Source of the DNA: Psychrobacter sp. UBA3962
GTDB taxonomy: Bacteria > Pseudomonadota > Gammaproteobacteria > Pseudomonadales > Moraxellaceae
Length of the DNA stretch: 64,000 nt
Direction of reading: 5' to 3'
Assembly: GCF_002385225.1 (NCBI RefSeq)
Contig: NZ_DGDC01000003.1
Coordinates: forward strand, 1-64,000
Shown here: one piece after another, positions 25,377 through 33,758 of the stretch
Layout of the letters: each line of letters opens with the position of its first letter
Numbering within the stretch: the stretch's first letter is position 1
Notes under the pieces: generated by a model
What the model saw: only the letters and a program-made list of their open reading frames with translations
The model's database searches: none
Told to the model about the DNA's origin: nothing
Made by a program: the position numbers and the translations under genes

Positions 25377-25697
25377 ATGCATTGTGATATTTACAAATTT
25401 CCTAAACACAGCGAAATGTACGTCTATATAGCCAGACCTGACTATCCTGATGACACCGATGAGATTAAAGATTGGCTAGGCGTATTACCCAAAGAGCTAC
25501 GTAAAAGTTTGGGGGAAGCTAAGTTTTTAATGCATCTAGATTTAGCAGAGACCAAAAAATTAGCCCGAGTCGATAAAAATGAAGTAATAGAAAAGCTAAA
25601 CTCGCAAGGTTATTTTGTACAAAGCCCACCGTCAGACGTTTTATTGGCCCAAGCGCAAGCTCGAATGAAAGAGGCACAGGATAAGCGTTACGATTAA
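25377..25697 (+). CDS. ycgL: YcgL domain-containing protein
   Basis: Small cytoplasmic protein (106 residues) matching the YcgL family: the N-terminal MHCDIYKFPKHSEMYVYI, the central LPKELRKSLGEAKFLMHLDL, and the GYFVQSPPS motif. Function is not established. In many gammaproteobacteria ycgL is next to rnd; here rnd is about 10 kb away on the other side of the gcv locus. An AAAGG site precedes the ATG. Confidence 0.9.
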   Translation: MHCDIYKFPKHSEMYVYIARPDYPDDTDEIKDWLGVLPKELRKSLGEAKFLMHLDLAETKKLARVDKNEVIEKLNSQGYFVQSPPSDVLLAQAQARMKEAQDKRYD

Positions 25698-25951
25698 TTG
25701 TCAAAATTTAACTTTTTCAATTAATGTAGAAAACATTTAAAATAGATCCTAGTCGCTCACTATATAAGTTGAGGACTGAGATAAAGAAGGCGCTGTTGGC
25801 TATTATTGCTTGCTGTGATTTGGTTTATTATTAACTGAGTCGTGGTAGAATATGCCAACTTAAGCATGACCTATTACTGTTTGCTAATAACTAAATAGAG
25901 TACAGCAGTAAGTTTAATTTAACTTTAATTGACTAGTAGACTGAGCATTGC

Positions 25952-26665
25952 ATGGAATGGTTACGCAATATTGTTATTAATTTGCCGCTGGATGAAATCA
26001 GCGATTCAGTGAGCCGACTGACAATTTGGTGGAGTCACTTAGTGGCTGACGTGCCAGCAGATATGTTACCAATATATGCCTATGTCGGATTTTCTGCCAT
26101 TGTGCTTTTATTATGGCTGTTTATCGTTAGAATTCTGCCCAGTCCTTTAGGCGGCATGAGCTGGCTAGCTTTGTTTTCCATTTTATTGGCACCAGGGTCT
26201 GCTGCGGGTAATACCGGTGAAGTGGCTCCTGCCAGCATTGGCGTAGTCTACGGTATCTTAATGAAAGATCCGGGACTGGCACTGCGTAGTCTACTACCCA
26301 TTTTAGTGGTATTTGCTGTTGGACTGGTACTGGGTTTTATTTGGCAAATGATTAGAAATATTGTTGAAAAAAGTGCGGATCAATCCCGTCAACAGGCTTT
26401 GGCCGACGAAAGAGCGAACATGCAGCTGGCCTCAGCCAATTATGTTGATCTGGTACAGGGTGATGAGGCTGTAAAGAAAGAGCCTGAGCTAATTAAACAA
26501 AAGCGTGAAGTGCCAGGGCATAAAAAAGAAGTGCCTGTGGCGAAAGAAGCGGCAACAGATAGCTCGTTCAAAGACAGTTCTGATGCTGCTCTAAGCAAAA
26601 AAACTGACCCAACAAAGCCGACTAACAAACCTACAGCCGTTGATGTTAATAAGAAAGACTCTTAG
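25952..26665 (+). CDS. hypothetical membrane protein
   Basis: A 237-residue protein with three or four predicted transmembrane helices (about 42-62, 68-84 and 112-135), followed by a long hydrophilic Lys/Glu/Asp-rich tail (about 140-237). The GNTGEVAPASIGVVYGIL loop lies between helices. I do not recognise a named family. It sits between ycgL and a moxR-VWA pair on the same strand and could be an accessory membrane component of that pair, but a terminator-like hairpin separates them. Confidence 0.72.
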   Translation: MEWLRNIVINLPLDEISDSVSRLTIWWSHLVADVPADMLPIYAYVGFSAIVLLLWLFIVRILPSPLGGMSWLALFSILLAPGSAAGNTGEVAPASIGVVYGILMKDPGLALRSLLPILVVFAVGLVLGFIWQMIRNIVEKSADQSRQQALADERANMQLASANYVDLVQGDEAVKKEPELIKQKREVPGHKKEVPVAKEAATDSSFKDSSDAALSKKTDPTKPTNKPTAVDVNKKDS

Positions 26666-26717
26666 TGGGTTTGACTGTGACTCTCATATTACTTACAACA
26701 TTACCTAAATAAAATTA

Positions 26718-26758
26718 TATAGAGGTCAGCAGTAAATACTGTTGGCCTCTAAAATTTT
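26718..26758 (+). terminator. probable terminator after the membrane protein gene
   Basis: The stem AGAGGTCAGCAGT / ACTGTTGGCCTCT, with G-U tolerant pairing and a 4-nt loop, is followed by AAAATTTT. It is moderately convincing because the U-tract is short. Confidence 0.6.
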
Positions 26759-26952
26759 CAACCCTCCATTCTTTCTTCCAAAAAAACAAACTCTGTAAGT
26801 AAAGTAATAACGTGATGTTAAAAAAGTAGTTTGATATTTGTTCAGCTATCTAATATGTTAATAGCAGCATTAAATAAACCCTTATAAATCAAAATTCTGC
26901 TTACTGCCTATTTTAATCTTCCATACACAATAAAATTAGCGAGATAATAATT

Positions 26953-27828
26953 ATGACGCAATCCAATAATGATGCTCAGAATCCGAGTAAAGAGTTTACT
27001 GGTACCCAAAGCTATATTGCTACTGATGATCTGCAATTAGCGGTCAATGCGGCCATCACTTTGCAAAAGCCGTTGTTGATCAAGGGCGAGCCTGGCACTG
27101 GTAAAACCTTATTGGCTGAAGAAGTGGCACAGAGTTTGGGTATGCCACTGATTACTTGGCACATTAAGTCAACGACTAAAGCTGAGCAGGGCTTATATGA
27201 ATACGATGCCGTATCACGCCTGCGTGACTCACAATTGGGTGATGACAAAGTGTACGATATCAATAACTACATTAAGCCTGGTAAGTTGTGGGAAGCGTTT
27301 ACCTCAAATGAGCGCAGTGTGTTGTTGATCGATGAAATTGATAAGGCCGATATCGAATTCCCGAACGACTTGCTACATGAGCTAGATAAGATGTCGTTTT
27401 ATGTTTATGAGACAGGTGAGACCATTACTGCCGATAAGCGCCCTGTAGTTATCATCACCTCAAACAATGAAAAAGAGCTGCCTGATGCTTTCTTACGTCG
27501 TTGCTTCTTCCACTACATTGACTTCCCAGACGAGCAAACCATGCGTCAAATTGTCGATGTTCATTTCCCAAATATCCAAGAGAAATTGGTCAATGATGCG
27601 TTAGATATCTTCTATAAGCTACGCAACTTGCAAGGTTTGAAAAAGCCGCCCTCAACTTCTGAATTGGTAGACTGGTTAACTTTACTATTGGCTGATGATA
27701 TGGCGCAGCAAGAGTTGGAAGAGAACTTACGAGGTGAGAAGTCTATTCCTCCTTTGTATGGCGCCTTACTTAAAAATGAAGCAGATATTACCTTGTTGCA
27801 GCGCTTTGCCAATATGATGCGTCGCTAG
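26953..27828 (+). CDS. MoxR-family AAA+ ATPase
   Basis: AAA+ chaperone-like ATPase of 291 residues. Walker A is GEPGTGKT at 45-52, Walker B is LLIDEIDKAD near 120, and sensor 1 lies in VVIITSNNEKELPDAFLRRCFFHYI. MoxR proteins pair with VWA proteins to insert metals or cofactors or to remodel complexes, often acting on membrane or periplasmic assemblies. A VWA gene follows 99 bp later, the expected partner. Target unknown. Confidence 0.9.
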   Translation: MTQSNNDAQNPSKEFTGTQSYIATDDLQLAVNAAITLQKPLLIKGEPGTGKTLLAEEVAQSLGMPLITWHIKSTTKAEQGLYEYDAVSRLRDSQLGDDKVYDINNYIKPGKLWEAFTSNERSVLLIDEIDKADIEFPNDLLHELDKMSFYVYETGETITADKRPVVIITSNNEKELPDAFLRRCFFHYIDFPDEQTMRQIVDVHFPNIQEKLVNDALDIFYKLRNLQGLKKPPSTSELVDWLTLLLADDMAQQELEENLRGEKSIPPLYGALLKNEADITLLQRFANMMRR

Positions 27829-27927
27829 TTAACAGATAACTAAAAATCTGATATTGATCAACTGTGATTTTGGCCCAGTAATTGGATATATCGATCTGGG
27901 CCAGCCAAATCAAAAGGCTAGGCTGCT

Positions 27928-29160
27928 ATGTTTGTAAAACTGTTTTACACCTTGCGCACTTATGGGGTGCCGGTGAGTACGCGTGAGCTGCTCGACTTAA
28001 ATGCTGCGCTTGATAAAGGGTTGATGCGTCAGCCGCACCCTGACTTTCCTGAAGATAAAGATTTATGGTATTTCGCTAGCCGCGAGGATATGTATCGGCT
28101 GATTAAGCTGTGCATGGTTAAAGATGAGCGCCACTTCGATAAGTTTGACCGAGCCATGGCTGACTATTTCGATGGCGTGGACAGCTTAGATATTGATGAA
28201 TTGATGGCGAAGCTAACCGATATCCCCAAAGAGTGGTTGGAGCTGAAACTTGATCCCAAAAACTTAACCGAAGAGCAGCGCCGATTGCTGAAGAAATATG
28301 GTTCGCTTGAAGAGCTGATGAAGGCCCTTGAGGAGCGTTTAAAAGAGCAAAAAGAGCGCCATCAAGGGGGCAGTAAGTGGGTAGGGACTGGTGGTAGTTC
28401 GCCCTTTGGCGCTTATGGGGATCACCCTGAAGGGGTGCGTGTCGGGGGTGAGTCACGCAAGCGCAGTGCGGTTAAAGTCTGGGAGCAGCGCAAATACCGT
28501 GATTTAGATGACGATAAGCAGTTGGGTACCCGCCAACTACAAATGGCGCTACGAAATCTGCGTCAATTTGCTCGTACCGGTAGTGCTGATGAACTGGATG
28601 TGAAAGAAACCATAAAACGCACAGCACAAAAAGGGGTGCTTGATATTCATATGCAGCCTGAGCGTCGCAACCGAGTAAAAGTGCTTATGTTATTCGATGT
28701 CGGCGGCAGTATGGATATTCACATCGAAGCGTTAGAGAAGCTTTTCTCTGCAGCCAAGAATGAGTTTAAAACCCTAGAGTTCTACTATTTCCACAACTGT
28801 CTTTATGACTTTGTCTGGAAAAACAATCAGCGCCGGCACGCAGAGCGCACACCGACCATGGATCTTTTACAAAAGTATGGCCGTGAGTATCGTGTCATTT
28901 TCGTTGGTGATGCCTCCATGTCGCCTTATGAGCTATTTTCGGTAGGTGGTAGTGTGGAATATATGAATGCTGAGCCGGGAGCTGTCTGGCTCAAGAGGGT
29001 GACGGATCATTTTGATAAAGTGGCTTGGCTTAACCCTGAAGATCCTGCCTACTGGAATTACACCCACACTATAGGTGAGATTAAAAAGTTGATGGAGGGC
29101 CATATGTATCCGATGACTCTACATGGCGTGGAAGAAATGACCGGGTATTTAGCAAGATAA
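27928..29160 (+). CDS. VWA domain-containing protein, CoxE-like partner of MoxR
   Basis: A 410-residue protein with a helical N-terminal half, a Gly-rich linker near 146-175 and a C-terminal VWA domain from about residue 240. The MIDAS motif reads DVGGS (257-261) instead of the usual DxSxS. The domain continues with the FYYFHNCLYDFVW strand and a later GDASMSPYEL loop. Such proteins work with a MoxR ATPase, whose gene is immediately upstream. No metalloenzyme target lies next to it. Coupling to the ATPase is well supported; the job is not known. Confidence 0.85.
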   Translation: MFVKLFYTLRTYGVPVSTRELLDLNAALDKGLMRQPHPDFPEDKDLWYFASREDMYRLIKLCMVKDERHFDKFDRAMADYFDGVDSLDIDELMAKLTDIPKEWLELKLDPKNLTEEQRRLLKKYGSLEELMKALEERLKEQKERHQGGSKWVGTGGSSPFGAYGDHPEGVRVGGESRKRSAVKVWEQRKYRDLDDDKQLGTRQLQMALRNLRQFARTGSADELDVKETIKRTAQKGVLDIHMQPERRNRVKVLMLFDVGGSMDIHIEALEKLFSAAKNEFKTLEFYYFHNCLYDFVWKNNQRRHAERTPTMDLLQKYGREYRVIFVGDASMSPYELFSVGGSVEYMNAEPGAVWLKRVTDHFDKVAWLNPEDPAYWNYTHTIGEIKKLMEGHMYPMTLHGVEEMTGYLAR

Positions 29161-29173
29161 CAAAGGAAAAAAA

Positions 29174-29692
29174 TTGAGAAAGTTTAATACAGACAGACAA
29201 AAGCTAACTGTTACAGTAGCTGTAGGTGCGTTAATGATGGCTGTTTTAACGTCTGGCTGCAGCAACGCTGAAAAAGGTAGCCAGTCTGTTTCGCAAGACT
29301 ATGATGAGGCGTTTGTGGGGATGTGTTTTAATGATGCCAATCCTGAAGATACTGGGATCGATGAGAGTTCAAATGTAGCCATTACCCATCTTGCTTTAGA
29401 ACCTTTGTCGTGTGAAGTGCCACATGATAATGAAGTTTATTATATCCATCGACTGCCTGCCAATGCTGAGGCTCAGCTTGGAAAAGATGAGTTCTTTGAA
29501 GATATGCTTGATGTCTGTGAAGATGAGTTTGAGGACTATATCGGTAGCAGCTATCAAGACTCTTATTATGAAATGTCGGTTTTATTTCCTACTACCGAAA
29601 GCTGGAAGTTAGGACATAGAAACGCCATATGTTACGCTTTTCATCCTGCGGCGAAAAAATTAGATTTTGAGTTAAAAGGCGTTGATGAATAG
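29174..29692 (+). CDS. lipoprotein with a septum-formation-like domain
   Basis: A 172-residue lipoprotein. The start is TTG at 29174 behind AAGGAAAA, and a hydrophobic leader ends in the lipobox LTSGC (about residue 29). The mature part follows the pattern of the Septum_form family known mainly from actinobacteria: VGMCFND, LSCEVPHDNEVY, a second CEDEFEDY segment, and SWKLGHRNAICYAF. It begins 14 bp after the VWA gene, so it is probably part of the moxR-VWA transcript. Family match is by eye only. Confidence 0.68.
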   Translation: MRKFNTDRQKLTVTVAVGALMMAVLTSGCSNAEKGSQSVSQDYDEAFVGMCFNDANPEDTGIDESSNVAITHLALEPLSCEVPHDNEVYYIHRLPANAEAQLGKDEFFEDMLDVCEDEFEDYIGSSYQDSYYEMSVLFPTTESWKLGHRNAICYAFHPAAKKLDFELKGVDE

Positions 29693-29712
29693 CGGGCTTA
29701 GACTCTGTTAAA

Positions 29713-29891
29713 AGCTGTAACAGCTCATAAATTATTAGCTGAACTATTTAAGCCAAATCATTTGCTAAATTGGACCACTGTTCTTATAATTCGCTCCTTT
29801 TTTATAAGTTCAGTGACGTACTATTGTTTAAACTTGTACTTAAATCAGTACTAAAAATCAATCACTTCCGCTATTGTAATTAAGCAATAGC
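29713..29891 (+). promoter_or_regulatory. inverted-repeat-rich leader of nspC
   Basis: Three separate inverted repeats lie in the 257-bp gap before nspC. They are AGCTGT-a-ACAGCT at 29713-29725; a 14-bp stem with two mismatches at 29776-29789/29802-29815 (CACTG..CTTATAA); and a perfect GCTATTG/CAATAGC hairpin at 29870-29891. They could be operators or RNA hairpins. No clear -35/-10 pair was found. The last hairpin ends 58 bp before the start codon. Confidence 0.45.
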
Positions 29892-29949
29892 TGCCATATA
29901 TAACTGTAGACGCTTGCTTCATATCAGCTACTTAATATAGGACGCTCCT

Positions 29950-31104
29950 ATGCAAAAAGAACCTATGCTAAAAACCCCTTATTATCAAATCGATGTTGCT
30001 GCGCTTAAGCAAAACTTAAAAATTGTTAAACGCCTGTGTGACTTATCAGGGGCGAAAGCTTTGTTGGCACTTAAGTGTTTTGCCACTTGGGGGGTATTTG
30101 ATGAAATGAAGCCTTACTTACATGGCACCACTTCATCTTCATTAAATGAAGTACGCCTCGGTAAAGAAGAGTTTGGCGAGGACAAAGAGACGCATGCTTA
30201 TAGCGTTGCTTACAGCCAAGATGAGATTGATGAGGTATTAACTTATGCCGACAAAATCATCTTCAACTCATTCAATCAGCTACATGCGTTCAAGGACAAG
30301 GCTAAAGAGCAAGGCATTCCTGTTGGCCTTCGTATTAACCCCAAAACCAGTAATTCCTCGTTTATCATTGCTGACCCAGCACGTCCTTTTAGCCGCTTAG
30401 GGGAGCACGATATCGAAAAGATCAAGCCAGTGCTTAATGAGATTACTGGGGTTATGATTCATAACAACTGCGAAAATGACAGCTTCGAGGCTTTCAGTGC
30501 CAGTTTGGCGGACATTGAAGCTAAGTTTGGTGAGATTTTTTATGAGCTTGAGTGGGTAAGTTTGGGCGGTGGCATTCACTTTATTGCCCCTGGTTATCCG
30601 CTTGAAGCCTTGGCCGAGCGACTAAAAGCCTTTAGTGAAAAATATGGGGTGCAAGTGTATTTAGAGCCAGGCGAAGCATGTATTCATGATGCGGCTAAGT
30701 TGGTAACGACTGTATTAGATACACTGCATAACGGTAAGCCTTTGGCTGTGGTAGATGCTTCGATTGAAGCACATATGTTGGATCTTTTGATTTATCGTGA
30801 AACCGCACCCTTAGTACAAATCAATGAGCAACAGTGTCATATGACCTCCCAGCAGACTGATGACAGTACCATTATCTATGGTAAATCTTGTTTGGCGGGT
30901 GATATCTTTGGTGAATATGCTCTAGATAAGCCACTGGCCATCGGCGATAAAGTAGCATTTGGTAATGCTGCCGGTTATACCATGGTCAAAAAGAACTGGT
31001 TTAATGGCGTGGCCATGCCTGCTATCGTGATTTGCAATGAGCAAGGTGAGCTAAAGGTGCAAAAAACCTTTGGTTATGAAGACTTCAAAGCTAGCTTGTC
31101 TTAA
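29950..31104 (+). CDS. nspC: carboxynorspermidine decarboxylase
   Basis: PLP enzyme of the alanine-racemase/ornithine-decarboxylase fold that decarboxylates carboxynorspermidine (or carboxyspermidine) to the polyamine. In its 384 residues, Lys42 in LALKCFATWGVF is the PLP lysine, the HNNCEN motif follows at about 173, and the LEPGEACIHDA and GKSCLAGDIFGEY loops are present. It is followed 443 bp later by the carboxynorspermidine dehydrogenase gene. The two steps form a polyamine pathway that does not need decarboxylated SAM. Confidence 0.92.
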   Translation: MQKEPMLKTPYYQIDVAALKQNLKIVKRLCDLSGAKALLALKCFATWGVFDEMKPYLHGTTSSSLNEVRLGKEEFGEDKETHAYSVAYSQDEIDEVLTYADKIIFNSFNQLHAFKDKAKEQGIPVGLRINPKTSNSSFIIADPARPFSRLGEHDIEKIKPVLNEITGVMIHNNCENDSFEAFSASLADIEAKFGEIFYELEWVSLGGGIHFIAPGYPLEALAERLKAFSEKYGVQVYLEPGEACIHDAAKLVTTVLDTLHNGKPLAVVDASIEAHMLDLLIYRETAPLVQINEQQCHMTSQQTDDSTIIYGKSCLAGDIFGEYALDKPLAIGDKVAFGNAAGYTMVKKNWFNGVAMPAIVICNEQGELKVQKTFGYEDFKASLS

Positions 31105-31344
31105 TATTGAAAACCGGACACTTAAACTTGGGATAACTAGGCTAACTGTCTGTGATTAGGCTGTGATTTGTTTGCTGATTGGCTTTAATTCCCCCAATCT
31201 AGTCTATCCATGGCATTATAGAAGATAGATATTGAATAGGCTTCTCATAAAAGGCTTTTCATAAAAAAGGTAAGTGGTAACAGTTAGCAGCTAAAATCAT
31301 CGAAAATAGCACAAATTACAGTCGCATAAATATCAGTTTGACAT

Positions 31345-31540
31345 TATAATGCTGCGTTTTTAGTGGCTCGGCTTTTGTGCGTTTTTTTGGTCATTAGCCA
31401 CTAAAGAAAGTTGTTTTATTTTAAGACAGTTCTACCATTCATTTCGGGTGCGTGGGTTTTCCCAATTCTTCCTTTTTAATTCACGCACAACACTCACGGT
31501 GTCAATTCTATTTTGATTAAATTGACCCACTAAGGAGGAT
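31345..31540 (+). promoter_or_regulatory. structured leader with three stem-loops before the carboxynorspermidine dehydrogenase gene
   Basis: A TATAAT at 31345-31350 (weak -35) is followed by three stem-loops. The first is a perfect 10-bp stem TTTAGTGGCT/AGCCACTAAA (31359-31368/31396-31405). The second is GTGCGTG/CACGCAC (31448-31454/31482-31488). The third is GTCAATT/AATTGAC (31501-31507/31520-31526), immediately before the strong AAGGAGGAT ribosome site at 31532-31540. The spacing suggests an RNA leader of about 190 nt rather than scattered operators. The earlier part of the gap (31105-31340) holds nothing I recognise. Confidence 0.5.
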
Positions 31541-31547
31541 TTTCAGA

Positions 31548-32816
31548 TTGACTACTAATGCTCAAACCCCTAAACGCAACGTCTTAATCATAGGCGCTGG
31601 CGGCGTAGCCCAAGTTGTGGCTCATAAATGTGCAATGAACAATGATGTGTTGGGTGAGTTACATATCGCCTCACGCACCAAAGAGAAGTGTGATGCCATT
31701 GCAGCGAGCGTTGAAGAAAAAGGCAGCTTTAAGCAGCCAGCAGTGTTACATACGCATGCGGTTGATGCCATGGACTCTGAAGCTGTTGCTGAGCTAATCA
31801 AAGAGACAGGCACCCAGATCGTTATTAACGTGGGTTCTGCTTTCGTTAATATGACGGTACTTGAAGCTTGTATTAATACTGGTGCTGCTTATATCGATAC
31901 GGCCATTCACGAAGATCCTCGTAAGATTTGTGAGACGCCGCCATGGTATGCAAACTATGAGTGGAAGCGTAAAGAGCGCTGTGCTGAAAACAACATCACT
32001 GCCATCCTAGGCGCAGGCTTCGATCCAGGCGTAGTGAATGCGTATGCTCGTGCCGGTTATGACATGATGGATAAAGGCTCGGTCACCGATATTGATATTA
32101 TTGATATCAATGCTGGTAGCCATGGTAAGTACTTCGCTACTAACTTTGATCCAGAGATTAACTTCCGTGAATTTACCGGTACCGTCTATTCTTGGCAAAA
32201 CAGCCAGTGGCAATCAAACAAAATGTTTGAGGTAAAACGTACTGATGACTTGCCTGTTGTGGGTGAGCAAAACAGTTATTTAAGTGGTCATGACGAAATT
32301 CACTCGTTATCTGCCAACTTAGATGTGCCAAATATCCGCTTCTGGATGGGCTTTGGTGATCACTACATCAACGTATTTACCGTACTACAGAGCCTAGGTT
32401 TATTGTCTGAGCAACCTGTGGTTACTGCTGAAGGCCAAGAAGTTGTGCCTCTTAAAGTGGTAAAAGCAGTACTACCTGATCCAAGCTCATTGGCACCTAA
32501 CTACACCGGTAAGACCTGTATTGGCGACAAAGTAAAAGGTAAAATTAACGGCGTAGATACTGAAATCTTCATCTATAACGTGTCTGATCACAAAGAAGCT
32601 TATAACGAAGTGGGTAGCCAAGGTATTTCGTATACTGCGGGTGTACCGCCAGTCGCAGCGGCGATGTTAGTCGCTACGGGTGAATGGGATGTGGGCCACA
32701 TGGCTAACGTTGAAGAGTTAGACGTTAAGCCATTTATTAACCTGCTTAATGAAATCGGTCTACCAACCCGTATCCAAGACAGTGAAGGTGATCGTCCTTT
32801 ACAGTTTGAGATTTAA
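31548..32816 (+). CDS. carboxynorspermidine dehydrogenase (saccharopine dehydrogenase-like)
   Basis: NADPH-dependent enzyme of the saccharopine dehydrogenase superfamily. It condenses aspartate semialdehyde with diaminopropane or putrescine to make carboxynorspermidine or carboxyspermidine. The 422 residues begin with a Rossmann motif (LIIGAGGVAQVVAHK), followed by VINVGSAFVNMTVLEACI, AILGAGFDPGVVNAY and a C-terminal domain with GISYTAGVPPVAAAML. The start is TTG at 31548, 7 nt after AAGGAGGAT. Pairing with nspC supports this role over lysine metabolism. The leader contains three stem-loops. Confidence 0.9.
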   Translation: MTTNAQTPKRNVLIIGAGGVAQVVAHKCAMNNDVLGELHIASRTKEKCDAIAASVEEKGSFKQPAVLHTHAVDAMDSEAVAELIKETGTQIVINVGSAFVNMTVLEACINTGAAYIDTAIHEDPRKICETPPWYANYEWKRKERCAENNITAILGAGFDPGVVNAYARAGYDMMDKGSVTDIDIIDINAGSHGKYFATNFDPEINFREFTGTVYSWQNSQWQSNKMFEVKRTDDLPVVGEQNSYLSGHDEIHSLSANLDVPNIRFWMGFGDHYINVFTVLQSLGLLSEQPVVTAEGQEVVPLKVVKAVLPDPSSLAPNYTGKTCIGDKVKGKINGVDTEIFIYNVSDHKEAYNEVGSQGISYTAGVPPVAAAMLVATGEWDVGHMANVEELDVKPFINLLNEIGLPTRIQDSEGDRPLQFEI

Positions 32817-32855
32817 TTATTGACGATTCAATTTGTAAGTTTGTAGATTGAATGG

Positions 32856-32886
32856 GGACTTAGCTTCGGCTAGGTCCTTTTTTTTA
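32856..32886 (+). terminator. Rho-independent terminator with UUCG loop
   Basis: The stem GGACTTAGC / GCTAGGTCC closes on a TTCG tetraloop and is followed by eight T. It lies 40 bp after the dehydrogenase stop. Confidence 0.9.
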
Positions 32887-32966
32887 TCAAAAGTTTGAAT
32901 TCGGGCTAGGATTGTGTGAAGCTATAGCAACCATTAATTAATACAATCTATAAAACTGAGGGAATT

Positions 32967-33494
32967 ATGAAAAATAAAATGAGTTTAGCGGTTTCAGTAT
33001 TGGCGGGCACAGTGTTGTTAGGTGGCTGTCAGAACCTGGGACTATTTGAAAAAAATACCTCAAATACTGAAAACAACTCTCAAAAAGCAGTCACAGCAGC
33101 TGCTAAAAATGTAGAAAAAACTAAAACCGTTAATAGTAAATACAGCTATGAGGAAACGCTACAACGTTTGGAAAAGGCTATTGTTGGTAAAAACATGACA
33201 GTGTTTGCCAAAATTGACCACACCAAGGCTGCGCAAAAGGCCGATCTGAGTATGCAGCCAGCCACTGTGCTGATTTTTGGTAATCCAAAAGCGGGCACGC
33301 CTTTAATGAAAAAAGACCCAAGCTTCGCTTTACAGCTGCCGCTTAAAGTTTTGGTGACTGAAGTCGATGGCAAAGTGCAGGTCGTATTCAATACAACAGA
33401 AGCGTTGATCGAAGATAGCGGTATTGATTATAGTGATGTGGAAAACACGCTGGCTGGCGCTGAAAAGCTAATTACTAAGACAGTTACTGAATAG
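32967..33494 (+). CDS. DUF302-domain lipoprotein
   Basis: A 175-residue lipoprotein. The signal peptide MKNKMSLAVSVLAGTVLLGGC has its lipobox Cys at residue 21, followed by a polar Asn/Lys-rich linker. The DUF302 domain starts near residue 50: YSYEETLQRLEKAIVGKNMTVFAKIDH, ATVLIFGNPKAGTPLM and QLPLKVLVTEVDGKVQV. DUF302 proteins are small beta/alpha proteins of unsettled function, some linked to membrane or redox stress. It appears monocistronic, with terminators on both sides. Confidence 0.85.
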   Translation: MKNKMSLAVSVLAGTVLLGGCQNLGLFEKNTSNTENNSQKAVTAAAKNVEKTKTVNSKYSYEETLQRLEKAIVGKNMTVFAKIDHTKAAQKADLSMQPATVLIFGNPKAGTPLMKKDPSFALQLPLKVLVTEVDGKVQVVFNTTEALIEDSGIDYSDVENTLAGAEKLITKTVTE

Positions 33495-33652
33495 AAGTTG
33501 TGACATTAACAGGATTGAGTAGAAACCAATAAAGACTGGCCAGATTCAATAAAACCAGTTAAATACGAAGCCCTAAATACACGATACTAAGTACAGCTTA
33601 CTAAGCATAAATTACGAGCTAAAATTAGCAGGGCAGTGTAACGTTACAAATT

Positions 33653-33685
33653 AAAAAAGCCTCTCACTAAGTGAAAGGCTTTTTT
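33653..33685. terminator. bidirectional Rho-independent terminator
   Basis: The stem AAAAAAGCCTcTCACT / GTGAaAGGCTTTTTT has A- and T-runs on opposite sides. It lies between the DUF302 gene (+) and the ABC transporter ATPase gene (-), which converge. Confidence 0.9.
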
Positions 33686-33758
33686 ATTGTTAACTATTAT
33701 AGGGCGAGAAGTAACTATTGGATCTACTTTTAACTTATCTGCTTTTAGCAGATTAAAA

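Noticed and set aside
28118..28456. 112-codon - strand frame over the VWA gene
   Set aside because: Antisense to a gene with a clear VWA domain; no supporting signal.
31338..31350. TTGACA directly followed by TATAAT as a promoter pair before the carboxynorspermidine dehydrogenase gene
   Set aside because: The two hexamers are only one base apart, so they cannot be a -35/-10 pair. The TATAAT may still be used with a weak -35.
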